Assembly (NCBI RefSeq): GCF_902459735.1
Contig: NZ_CABPRV010000002.1
Coordinates: 372,001-436,000, forward strand
Length of the DNA stretch: 64,000 nucleotides
Reading direction: 5' to 3'
From: Pandoraea capi
GTDB lineage: Bacteria; Pseudomonadota; Gammaproteobacteria; Burkholderiales; Burkholderiaceae
The notes under the pieces are model-generated. The model was not told the origin of the DNA and made no database searches. It worked only from the letters and a program-made list of their open reading frames with translations. Position numbers and translations under genes: made by a program. Each line of letters starts with the position of its first letter. Position 1 is the first letter of the stretch. Shown here piece by piece: positions 35,097 to 43,085 of this stretch.

Positions 35097-35158
35097 CTCA
35101 AGTCAACCGACGCGGACGTTCTCGAAACGCCCGCAGCCGCGCGTGTCGATGATCTCAC

Positions 35159-36058
35159 TCATCTCGACGCGCGCGGTTTCGTTTCGAGCATCCCCACGAG
35201 CACCTTGGCGAGCGCGCCGACCATCGGATCGGCCGTCGGACGGTGGAAGATCGCCAGCTCGAACGTATCGATCACCGGCAGGCCCTGCGCCCGGCCGAGT
35301 ACCACATGCCCCGGCAAGACCGCGCGCGGCGGCACCAGACTGATTCCCATGCCGTCGGCGACAGCGCCCTGAATGCCGCTCAGACTGGAGCTGGTGAAGC
35401 TGATGCGCCAGTTGCGTCCCATGGCCTCCAGCGCGTTGATCATGTCGTCCCGGTACAGGCCGCGTGTCGGAAAGGTCACCAGCGGCACGGGGTCGAGTCC
35501 GAACGACGGATGCTTCGCGCTGTCGATCCACGCCAGCTTCTCCGGACGGCTCGCCACCGATTCGCGGCTGTTGCGTCGCTGCTTGACCAGCACGAGATCG
35601 AGCTCGCCGTGATCGTAGCTGCCGAGCAGATCGCGACTCAGCCCGCTCGTCACTTCGAGCTTCACCTGCGGATACTGACGATTGAATCGCGCGAGCACCT
35701 GCGTGGTCGCCCCTGTGGCGAAGTCCTCCGGCACCCCAAGACGCACCGTGACGGCCACGACCGCGCCCGAGAGCGCTTCGAACATCTGGTCGTTGAGGGC
35801 GAGCATCTGACGCGCATAGCCGAGCAGCAACTCGCCCGCATCCGTTGCGTGGACCTCGCGATTGCCACGGTCGAGCAGCTTGTGCCCGACCATGTCTTCG
35901 AGACGCCGGACCTTCTGACTGACCGTGGACTGCGTCGAATGCAGACGCGCCGCCGCCGTGGTGAAGCTGCCGCAATCGGCCACCATGATGATCGAGCGCA
36001 GCAGATCCAGATCAAACAGCGGTCGATTCGATTTTGCACTGCCAGCCATGTCTCGCAT
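35159..36058 (-). CDS. LysR-family transcriptional regulator
   Basis: A 299-residue LysR protein with the helix-turn-helix at about residues 18-75 (FTTAAARLHSTQSTVSQKVRRLE) and a standard effector domain. ATG 36058 and ATG 36049 are both possible. It follows the gamma-glutamyltransferase gene on the same strand by 94 bases and converges on the AllE-like gene. It may control the adjacent transferase/amidohydrolase unit; there is no divergent partner to help. Confidence 0.87.
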   Translation of the reverse strand: MRDMAGSAKSNRPLFDLDLLRSIIMVADCGSFTTAAARLHSTQSTVSQKVRRLEDMVGHKLLDRGNREVHATDAGELLLGYARQMLALNDQMFEALSGAVVAVTVRLGVPEDFATGATTQVLARFNRQYPQVKLEVTSGLSRDLLGSYDHGELDLVLVKQRRNSRESVASRPEKLAWIDSAKHPSFGLDPVPLVTFPTRGLYRDDMINALEAMGRNWRISFTSSSLSGIQGAVADGMGISLVPPRAVLPGHVVLGRAQGLPVIDTFELAIFHRPTADPMVGALAKVLVGMLETKPRASR

Positions 36059-36152
36059 TTGCTTTGTCGATGGATGGCTGAACTTGTATCACGCGCAACG
36101 AATGCCCGACAACTGGGGTTTTCGGCGTAGTCGGGCATTGACCGCGATCGCG

Positions 36153-37967
36153 TTACACGCCGAGCGCCCTGCCATCGCTGCGCGGATCGTGCGCACCGCT
36201 CATCTGCCCCTGCGCACCGATGCGAATCGCGCCCGGATGCCCCGCTAGCTGACTTTGCGGCGGCAGCGGGCTCATCTCATGTCCACGAGCCGCAAGCGCC
36301 GTAAAGACACCTGCCCCGGCGTCCTGTTCGAGCTTGAGACTGTCGCGTGTGTCGGAGAACGTCTTGCCGAGCAGGAAGCGCGGACGCCTGAGCGCCGTGA
36401 GCGGATCCATCTCGTAGTCGATCAGACGCGTGAGTACGGCCGCGAGCGTCTGCGGCTGCCCGTCGGCGCCCTGAGTACCGTAAAGCAACTGCGGCCGCCC
36501 CTGCTTCAGATACATGCCCGGATTGAGCGTATGGAACGGGCGCTTGCCGCCCGCGAGCACGTTCGGACTCGTGGGGTCCAGGCTGAACGAGGCGCCCCGG
36601 TTATGCCACAGCACACCGGTATCGCCGAGCACCACGCCGCTGCCCCAGTCGAAATAGACCGTTTGCAGCATGCTCACGCAGTTCCCCTGACTGTCAGCCG
36701 CGCCGATATAGACGGTGTCGCCCGTCTTGAAGACGTGCGGCCAAGGCATCGCGCGATCCATGCGGATGCTACGGGCGTGCGCGTCCAGATTCGCACTGGA
36801 GAGCAGACGATCCACGGGCACATCGACGAAGTCCGGGTCGGCCACGTAACGGTTGCGGTCGAGGAACGCGAGCTTCACCGCTTCGACGAGCACGTGATAG
36901 TAGTCGGCACTGCCCTCCGGCATCGACTTGAGATCGAAGCGATTGAGAATGCCCATGATCTCGAGCGTCGTCACGCCTTGCGTGGGCGGCCGCAGCCCGA
37001 GCAGTTCGCCGTCCCGATACGCCACGCGCAGGGGGACTTCTTCGCGCGCCTGCGCTCGCGACAGATCGCTGGCGCGCAAGGGGGAACCGGCCTGCTTCAG
37101 CCCGGCGGCGATGCGCCCCGCGAGATCGCCCTCGTAGAACTCGCGCCCCCCGTGCGTCGCAATGCTATCGAGGCTTCTCGCCAGTGCGGGCTGATGGAAC
37201 CGCTCACCGACCTGCGGAATGCGTCCGCCGGGCATGAAGACGGACGAGAAGCCTTCCCAGTTCGGCAGATCTCCCGCGCGGAACGTCTGCCAGAAGTGCT
37301 GCGACGGCGTGACCGGGAAGCCGTTTGCCGCATATTCGGTCGCGCGCGAAAACAGTGACGACCAGGCTTGCTGGCCATTCCACTGCGTGCGGCTGAATTC
37401 GAACGCCTTGTCCCAGATGGCGACCGTCGCCGCTGTGGTCAGCGTCGCTCCGGGGCCGCGCACGGGAATCGCGCTGCCGTATGACGGCGTGTGCGCGGCG
37501 GCCTGTCCGATGCCGGAGAGCGTGCGCACGTTGCCGTCGCGATCGCTGATGACCATGAAGGCGTCGCCGCCCAGACCGGTGAAGTGCGGATACGTCACGC
37601 TCAATACCGCGCCGATGGCGATCGCGGCCTCGATGGCGTTGCCGCCCGCGCGCAGCACTTCCAGCCCTGCTTCGCTTGCGAGCTCGTGCGGGCTCGTGAC
37701 CATGCCGCGCGTCGACTGTGCGAGGCGAGGACCGGCGTCTGTCTCGGTCTTGGAGAGTGCCGCAGGTGCCGTTGCGACAGCCGCTGCTGCCGATGCTGCG
37801 GACGCCGTCGACATGGGCAACACGGCACTGCCCGCCAGGGCGGCCGTACTCATCAGAAAGTCCCGACGCGTGGTACTGCTGGCCGCGTCGGCCTGCGTTA
37901 AGGCATTTTGCGGATGTGCCGGAGGTGTCGTGGTCAGCCCATCGGCGGTTTTTTGTGCGAACGTCAT
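36153..37967 (-). CDS. Gamma-glutamyltransferase, Tat-exported
   Basis: A 604-residue Ntn-hydrolase precursor. Residues 30-65 form a twin-arginine signal (TRRDFLMSTAALAGSAVLP). The large-subunit start motif RGMVTSPHELASEAGLEVLR is followed by GGNAIEAAIA. The autocatalytic Thr is in GDTVYIGAADSQGN, aligned with the TTHYSVVD motif of characterised enzymes, so self-cleavage should be possible although the residues after Thr differ. GGGAG precedes ATG 37967; the start at 38015 is rejected. It acts in the periplasm, hydrolysing or transferring gamma-glutamyl groups. It follows the DUF1097 gene. Confidence 0.87.
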   Translation of the reverse strand: MTFAQKTADGLTTTPPAHPQNALTQADAASSTTRRDFLMSTAALAGSAVLPMSTASAASAAAAVATAPAALSKTETDAGPRLAQSTRGMVTSPHELASEAGLEVLRAGGNAIEAAIAIGAVLSVTYPHFTGLGGDAFMVISDRDGNVRTLSGIGQAAAHTPSYGSAIPVRGPGATLTTAATVAIWDKAFEFSRTQWNGQQAWSSLFSRATEYAANGFPVTPSQHFWQTFRAGDLPNWEGFSSVFMPGGRIPQVGERFHQPALARSLDSIATHGGREFYEGDLAGRIAAGLKQAGSPLRASDLSRAQAREEVPLRVAYRDGELLGLRPPTQGVTTLEIMGILNRFDLKSMPEGSADYYHVLVEAVKLAFLDRNRYVADPDFVDVPVDRLLSSANLDAHARSIRMDRAMPWPHVFKTGDTVYIGAADSQGNCVSMLQTVYFDWGSGVVLGDTGVLWHNRGASFSLDPTSPNVLAGGKRPFHTLNPGMYLKQGRPQLLYGTQGADGQPQTLAAVLTRLIDYEMDPLTALRRPRFLLGKTFSDTRDSLKLEQDAGAGVFTALAARGHEMSPLPPQSQLAGHPGAIRIGAQGQMSGAHDPRSDGRALGV

Positions 37968-38052
37968 GCCGTCTCCCCTCGGGATTGTCGTTAGAGGACG
38001 AAGCGCGCCCGACACTGGCGTCGCTTCGTCCGAACACCATCGAATCGTCAGA

Positions 38053-38589
38053 TCAGACTTCTGCCTTCCAGCCCTTCCAGTTGCGTTGATGCGTGACTTC
38101 CGGGGCGGAATAGCGCTCCTTCACCCACGCGTACACCGGGCCGAGCGCATTCATCGCCACGGCGGCCGCGAGTGCGGCGAGCGGGTCTTGCGCGACCGGG
38201 CCAAAGCCGCCGAACAGCGTGGCGAAGTACGTCGCAAAACCGAAGAACATGCCGGGAATGAAGTTCAGTCCCGGGAAGAAACGTGCGAGCGCCATCATCG
38301 AACCGTTGCCCGCAAAGAGAATCACCATCTCGGCGAGCACCAGCGTGTTGCCGCTGAATTGCGTTGCCGCCTGCTTGAATCCCAGCACGATGAGGAAAGC
38401 AAAGAATGACCCGACGGGCAGCGTGGCCCAGATGCGTTTGAGATTGACGAACGTTGGCCCGCCCATGGCGAAGGTGGCGGCCCAACCGATGAAGATGGCC
38501 CATGGTGGGAGATGTAACGGCAACATCGCAATCGGAATGGTGGTGACGGCTAGTAACGAGGCAACGACTTCCGCAGGCAGCTTCTTCAT
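38053..38589 (-). CDS. DUF1097-family membrane protein
   Basis: A 178-residue inner-membrane protein with about five hydrophobic helices (VVASLLAVTTIPIAMLPL, then WAIFIGWAATFAMGG and so on) and a charged C-terminal tail. AGGAGACAATC precedes ATG 38589. The DUF1097 family has no known function. It lies 28 bases after the amidohydrolase and before the transferase on one strand, so a transport or accessory role in that pathway is plausible. Confidence 0.75.
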   Translation of the reverse strand: MKKLPAEVVASLLAVTTIPIAMLPLHLPPWAIFIGWAATFAMGGPTFVNLKRIWATLPVGSFFAFLIVLGFKQAATQFSGNTLVLAEMVILFAGNGSMMALARFFPGLNFIPGMFFGFATYFATLFGGFGPVAQDPLAALAAAVAMNALGPVYAWVKERYSAPEVTHQRNWKGWKAEV

Positions 38590-38617
38590 GATTGTCTCCT
38601 TGAGTTTTATGAGAACT

Positions 38618-39889
38618 TCATTGCGCACAACAACATGAATGCCGGTGAATTTCGCAGTGATGCTGCGTCACGACCGTGATGCGGCCGCGTTTGATGACCC
38701 ACAGGCGTGGCGGGATATCGAGCAGCGCATCGGCCACCCGGAACGTATCGAGAATGATCAGATCGGCCTGCTTGCCCACCGCAATGCCGTAGTCGTGCGA
38801 CAGCCCGATGGCGCGCGCGGCGTTGTGCGTGCCCATATCGAGAATTGCCTGCTGATGCTCGGGCACCCCGAACTGCGCCACGTGCGCGAGCAGATTGCCG
38901 ATCTGCAACATGTCGGCCTTGCCGAACGGCGTGAAGGCGTTACGCACGTTGTTCGACGAGTACGCCACGTTCACGCCCGCGCTGTGCAGCGCCTTGACCG
39001 GCGTAAGGCCACGCCTCGGGTTCTGCGTGTCCTTGCGGCCGCCCAGATAGAGGTCCGTGGCCGGTAGCGTGACGATGCTGATGCCCGCCAGCCGGATCTG
39101 TTCGATGACCGGGGTAAGCTCGTCGGAATCGAGCGCCCCCAGACTGGTGACGTGCCCCAGCGAGACACGTCCCTGATAGCCCGTCTCGATGGTCTTTTGC
39201 GCAATGTAGGAGATCGCGGCGAAGCGCTGATCGCTGGTGTCGTCCGCGAAATCGGCATGCATGTCGATGGGCGCACCGAAACGTTGCGCCAGCTCGAACA
39301 CGATGTCGATGTGCCGCTTCGTATCGTCCCAGTTCAACTCGTTGTACGGGCATCCACCGACGACGTCCGCGCCCATGCGCAGCGCATCGATCATCAGCTC
39401 GTACGTGCCTTTGGACTTGAGAATGCCCTCCTGCGGGAACGCCACGATTTGCAGGTCGAGCAGGCTGTCGTACTCGTCCTTGAGCGTGAGCAGCGTTTCC
39501 ACGCCGATCAGCCCCTGAATCAGATCGACGTCGGGGTGCGCACGCACGGCGACGGTACCGTTCTTGACCGCCATGTCGAGTACCTGACGCGAGCGATCCA
39601 GCACGTCTTCGCGTTCTTGCTTGCTCTTGAGAATGCCGGTGACGCGAATCGCCTCATCGAGCGTGCCGAAGCGCGCCGGCAGCCGGCGATGCAGCAGCGC
39701 CTTGTCCAGATGCAGATGCGCCTCGACGAGGCCGGGAATCGCGGCGCGCCCCTGAGCGTCGATCTGCTCGTCGGCGCTGGCGTCGATCCCCGGCTCGATC
39801 GCGGCGATACGCCCGCCCTTGATGGCGATGTCCACGAGCGGCGCGTCATCGCGCACGCACACGTTGCTGATCAGCAGGTCCACATGCAT
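38618..39889 (-). CDS. Amidohydrolase, cytosine deaminase-like (second copy)
   Basis: A 423-residue metal-dependent amidohydrolase with VEAHLHLDKAL (metal pair), MHADFADDTSD, SLGHVTSLG and the SSNNVRNAF/FGKADM region in the place of the Asp motif. Its overall layout matches the protein encoded at 32840-34084, but the sequence has diverged strongly, so the substrate probably differs. The C-terminus ends in an odd His/Cys-rich tail (HHCEIHRHSCCCAQ). It heads a unit with the DUF1097 and transferase genes. The 307 bases upstream hold only the palindrome at 40033-40052. Confidence 0.83.
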   Translation of the reverse strand: MHVDLLISNVCVRDDAPLVDIAIKGGRIAAIEPGIDASADEQIDAQGRAAIPGLVEAHLHLDKALLHRRLPARFGTLDEAIRVTGILKSKQEREDVLDRSRQVLDMAVKNGTVAVRAHPDVDLIQGLIGVETLLTLKDEYDSLLDLQIVAFPQEGILKSKGTYELMIDALRMGADVVGGCPYNELNWDDTKRHIDIVFELAQRFGAPIDMHADFADDTSDQRFAAISYIAQKTIETGYQGRVSLGHVTSLGALDSDELTPVIEQIRLAGISIVTLPATDLYLGGRKDTQNPRRGLTPVKALHSAGVNVAYSSNNVRNAFTPFGKADMLQIGNLLAHVAQFGVPEHQQAILDMGTHNAARAIGLSHDYGIAVGKQADLIILDTFRVADALLDIPPRLWVIKRGRITVVTQHHCEIHRHSCCCAQ

Positions 39890-40032
39890 GGTGCGGTCTC
39901 CTTACGTCACGAATTGTTTGAGTGGTTGAAGTGCTGGCAGAACATCTGGGAACGCTGCCGGCCGGGTGGCAAAGGTCTAAACTCATCGTAGGGGCGCGCC
40001 CGAGTGCGGGGCATCGGAATTTGCTGGTTTTC

Positions 40033-40052
40033 GTCTAGGAATTTCCCTAGAC
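40033..40052. promoter_or_regulatory. Imperfect dyad GTCTAGG-N6-CCTAGAC
   Basis: Seven-base arms around AATTTC lie 144 bases upstream of the amidohydrolase start at 39889, in the otherwise empty 39890-40196 gap. The short inner core (TAGGAATTTCCCTA) has the size of a NarL/LuxR-type dimer site, and a gene for such a regulator ends just beside it; the link is inference. Confidence 0.35.
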
Positions 40053-40196
40053 GCGGTGCAGCAATCCAAACGAGCAGCAAATCGACGGGCCGGCGAGACC
40101 CAACTGGGAAGAAAAATCGCGCGGGAAATCGCAACGCCGGACGGGAGTCCGGCGCGAGCGGGCATGCTGGAGCAGAACGTCGACGTCAGTTCGATG

Positions 40197-40841
40197 TCAG
40201 GCGTCGGTGCCCGCGACGATCAGGCCATGTTCGATGGCGTAGTGGACAAGGCCTGCCGTGGATGGAATGTCCATCTTGGTCAGAATGTTGGCCTTGTGGG
40301 TGCTGACGGTCTTGGCCGACAGCGACAGACAACGCGCGATGTCGTTGATGCCGTTGCCTTCGACGAGCATCTGGAAAATCTGAAACTCGCGCGCGGTGAG
40401 ACGCGTATGCGGTAGCGCCTGCGCAGGTTGTTGAAGCTGACGCACGAGTTTTTCCGCCACCAGCGGCGAGACGACTGTGCCCCCGCGCGCCACACGACGG
40501 ATCGCGCTCATCAGTTGTTCCGATTCGGCGTTCTTCGTCAGGTATCCGGCAGCGCCCGCGCGAATCGCCTGCACGGCGTATTGCGATTCCCGATACATGC
40601 TCAGCACCAGCACCGGCAGCGCGGGATAGGTCGCCTTGATTTGCGCGATCAGGGCGATGCCGCTCTTGCCCGGCATCGACATGTCGAGCAGCAGCACGTC
40701 GACGGTGGTGAGGCGCAGGCGCTTGAGGACGTCGTCACCGTCCACCGCCTCGGACACGACGGCCATGTCGGGCGCCGTCGCAATGATCTTTTTCAGGCCA
40801 TCGCGAATGATGGCGTGGTCGTCGGCAATCATCACGCGCAT
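40197..40841 (-). CDS. NarL/FixJ-type response regulator
   Basis: A 214-residue regulator with receiver Asp53 (LLLDMSMPGKSG), acidic pair in IADDHAI and a LuxR-type helix-turn-helix at the C-terminus (GINDIARCLSLSAKTVSTHKAN). It overlaps the end of the kinase gene by 10 bases, so the pair is coupled. The LuxR-type DNA domain suggests a transcriptional role, perhaps on the neighbouring nitrogen genes. Confidence 0.93.
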   Translation of the reverse strand: MRVMIADDHAIIRDGLKKIIATAPDMAVVSEAVDGDDVLKRLRLTTVDVLLLDMSMPGKSGIALIAQIKATYPALPVLVLSMYRESQYAVQAIRAGAAGYLTKNAESEQLMSAIRRVARGGTVVSPLVAEKLVRQLQQPAQALPHTRLTAREFQIFQMLVEGNGINDIARCLSLSAKTVSTHKANILTKMDIPSTAGLVHYAIEHGLIVAGTDA

Positions 40842-41980
40842 GACGACGACCCCGCTTTGGCTGCGCCCGCAGGCGCTGCGTCGTGTAATGAATCGCGCTC
40901 ATGCGTGATGTCAACACCCGTCAGCCCGCCTGCGCCCGCTCGCGCCGGAATTCGGACCAGAATGCGCGTGCCCTGCCCCGGTGCGCTATCGATTTCGAAC
41001 GCGCCGCCCAGCATCAATGCGCGCTCGCGCATGCCCATCAGCCCCAGACGCTGACCATGTCCGGCACGAGCGGTGTCCATGCCCCGGCCATCGTCGGCAA
41101 TGCTCACGTGGCAATGACCCTCACGCAGATCGAGCGCCACGCGCACGTGCGTCGGCTGGCCGTGACGGCTCGCATTCGTGAGTGATTCCTGCACGATGCG
41201 GAAGATCGCCGTGATGCATTCGCTGTCGAGGCATGCCGTAACGGCTTCGGGCATGACCAGTTCGCACGGTAGCCCATGACGCTGTGTGAACGACTCGGTG
41301 AGCCACTCCAGCGCAGCGTGCAGTCCGAGTTCGTCGAGCACTGCGGGACGCAGATCGGCGGCGATCCGATGCACGGCATCGATGGTTTCGTCGACCAGTT
41401 CCTTGAGCATCTGGATGTGGGCCGACTGATCCGCAGCGGGCATGTCGGGCTGCGTCTCCAGATAGTTCAGGCCGAGGCGAAGGCCGCCCAGCCATTGACC
41501 GAGTTCATCGTGAAGCTCGCGGGATAGTCGCGTGCGCTCCGCTTCGCGCACGGTTTGCAGATAAGCGGAGAGTTGGCGCAATTGCGCGCGAGAGTCGAGC
41601 AATGCCATCTCGGAGCGTTTGCGGTCGGTGATATCCCGGGAGATGCCGACCGTGCCGACGATGCGACCGACTTCGTCCCGCACGGGCATCTTGACGGTGT
41701 CGAACCAACGTGGCGCGCCGTCCGCACCGGGACGGCTTTCCTCGTAGCGACGCCGCATGCCGCTCGCGACAACCGCTTTGTCCGTGGCGAGGTACACGCG
41801 TCCCCAGTCGGACGACCAGACCTTATCGGGGGTACTGCCGATGATGTCGGCTTCGCTGCGGCCGCACGCGGCCATGAAGGCCTCGTTGACGAGGATGTAA
41901 CGCGACTCGGTGTCCTTGAGCCACGCCTGATCCGGGATGTTGTTCAGAATCGCCCGGTGCAGTTCGCCATGCGTCTCCAC
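40832..41980 (-). CDS. Soluble PAS-domain histidine kinase, NarX/NreB type (HisKA_3)
   Basis: A 382-residue kinase without transmembrane helices, so a cytoplasmic sensor. A PAS domain with PAC motif covers about 5-125 (WLKDTESRYILVNEAF to VGISRDITDRK), followed by a HisKA_3 dimerisation helix with phospho-His157 (RLSRELHDELGQW) and a HATPase domain (SLTNASRHG, DDGRGMD, GLMGMRERA). I chose GTG 41980 because AAGGAG sits 5 bases upstream; the GTG at 42022 has no ribosome site. Confidence 0.9.
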   Translation of the reverse strand: METHGELHRAILNNIPDQAWLKDTESRYILVNEAFMAACGRSEADIIGSTPDKVWSSDWGRVYLATDKAVVASGMRRRYEESRPGADGAPRWFDTVKMPVRDEVGRIVGTVGISRDITDRKRSEMALLDSRAQLRQLSAYLQTVREAERTRLSRELHDELGQWLGGLRLGLNYLETQPDMPAADQSAHIQMLKELVDETIDAVHRIAADLRPAVLDELGLHAALEWLTESFTQRHGLPCELVMPEAVTACLDSECITAIFRIVQESLTNASRHGQPTHVRVALDLREGHCHVSIADDGRGMDTARAGHGQRLGLMGMRERALMLGGAFEIDSAPGQGTRILVRIPARAGAGGLTGVDITHERDSLHDAAPAGAAKAGSSSCA

Positions 41981-42244
41981 TGCGTCTCCTTGCCGTACCG
42001 ATGAAATGGCGCGGCGCAACACAGTCAGAGGCTCGCGAACAAGGCGTTGGCCCTGCCGGAGGTACGCGGTGACATCGGCGCCGGTCCGGAACCAATATAG
42101 CCAGACCGGCGTTCGCGCGCGCCTCTAGTTTTCCCGCATATCGGAATGCTGCGTCGTTTCATGAATTTATCTGATGAGCGCACGACACACCCGACAGCCC
42201 CGGCAGACGCGGCAGCGCCCGGGCCGCGTGAGCGACGCTATCGT

Positions 42245-42982
42245 TCAGCCCGCTTCACCGAGCAAGGCGTGCGGCCAGCCGACGATCTGCTTGCGGCGCG
42301 GCGTTGCATAGGTGCGCACCTTCGACGTGCTCAGGCCCAGACGCACCAGCGACTCGGCCAGCGCGACGGCAGCGGATACACCATCGACGACGGGCACGCC
42401 CGTGCGCTCGCGAATCTTCGCATCGAGCCCGACCATGCCGCCGCAGCCCAGGCAAATGACTTCGGCGTGATCGTCACGCACGGCACGTTCGGCTTGCGCC
42501 ACCACGGCGTCGATGGCGCGCACCGGGTCGCGCTCCAGTTCGAGCACCGGCATGCCGCTTGCGCGCACGGAGGCACAGCGTGCATCGAGACCGGCAAGCT
42601 TCAGACGGTCCTCGATCAACGGCACCGTGCGATCGAGCGTGGTGACGACCGAATACCGGTGACCGAGCAGCATCGCGACGCTTGCGGCGGCTTCGGTGAT
42701 GTCGACGACCGGCACATTCAGCAGCTCCTGCAACCCTTCACGCCCATGCTCGCCGTAACCCGCCTGGATGACGGCGTCGTAAGGCTCGTCGTAGCTCATC
42801 ACCCGCTGCATGACCGCAATCGCGGCGAGATAGCTCTCGAAGTTGCCTTCGACGGATTCAGCGCCAAAGTGCGGCGTGAGGCCGACGATTTCGGTACCCG
42901 GCGACGCGCTCGCACGTGCATGGTGCGCAATGGCGTCGGTTATCGCGGCCGTCGTATTGACGTTCACGACGAGGATCTTCAT
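42245..42982 (-). CDS. Asp/Glu/hydantoin racemase-family protein
   Basis: A 245-residue protein of the aspartate/glutamate/hydantoin racemase fold (MKILVVNVNTTAAITDAI start). The second catalytic Cys is present as Cys180 (VICLGCGGMVG), but the first, normally in an ACFGDPG-like motif, is replaced by Gly75 in AGYGEHG. The protein may therefore not be a two-base racemase. AGGAG lies five bases before ATG 42982; GTG 42988 is rejected. The position next to an NCS1 permease suggests hydantoin or allantoin handling. Confidence 0.8.
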   Translation of the reverse strand: MKILVVNVNTTAAITDAIAHHARASASPGTEIVGLTPHFGAESVEGNFESYLAAIAVMQRVMSYDEPYDAVIQAGYGEHGREGLQELLNVPVVDITEAAASVAMLLGHRYSVVTTLDRTVPLIEDRLKLAGLDARCASVRASGMPVLELERDPVRAIDAVVAQAERAVRDDHAEVICLGCGGMVGLDAKIRERTGVPVVDGVSAAVALAESLVRLGLSTSKVRTYATPRRKQIVGWPHALLGEAG

Positions 42983-43085
42983 AAACACTCCTGATGGGGG
43001 TGGAGACAGTGGTCATGCAAGCCGGTTACCCTACCCCCGCCCCGAACGAGGTTCGATGCTCGACGGCAAGGCAGCCAGCGGGGGA

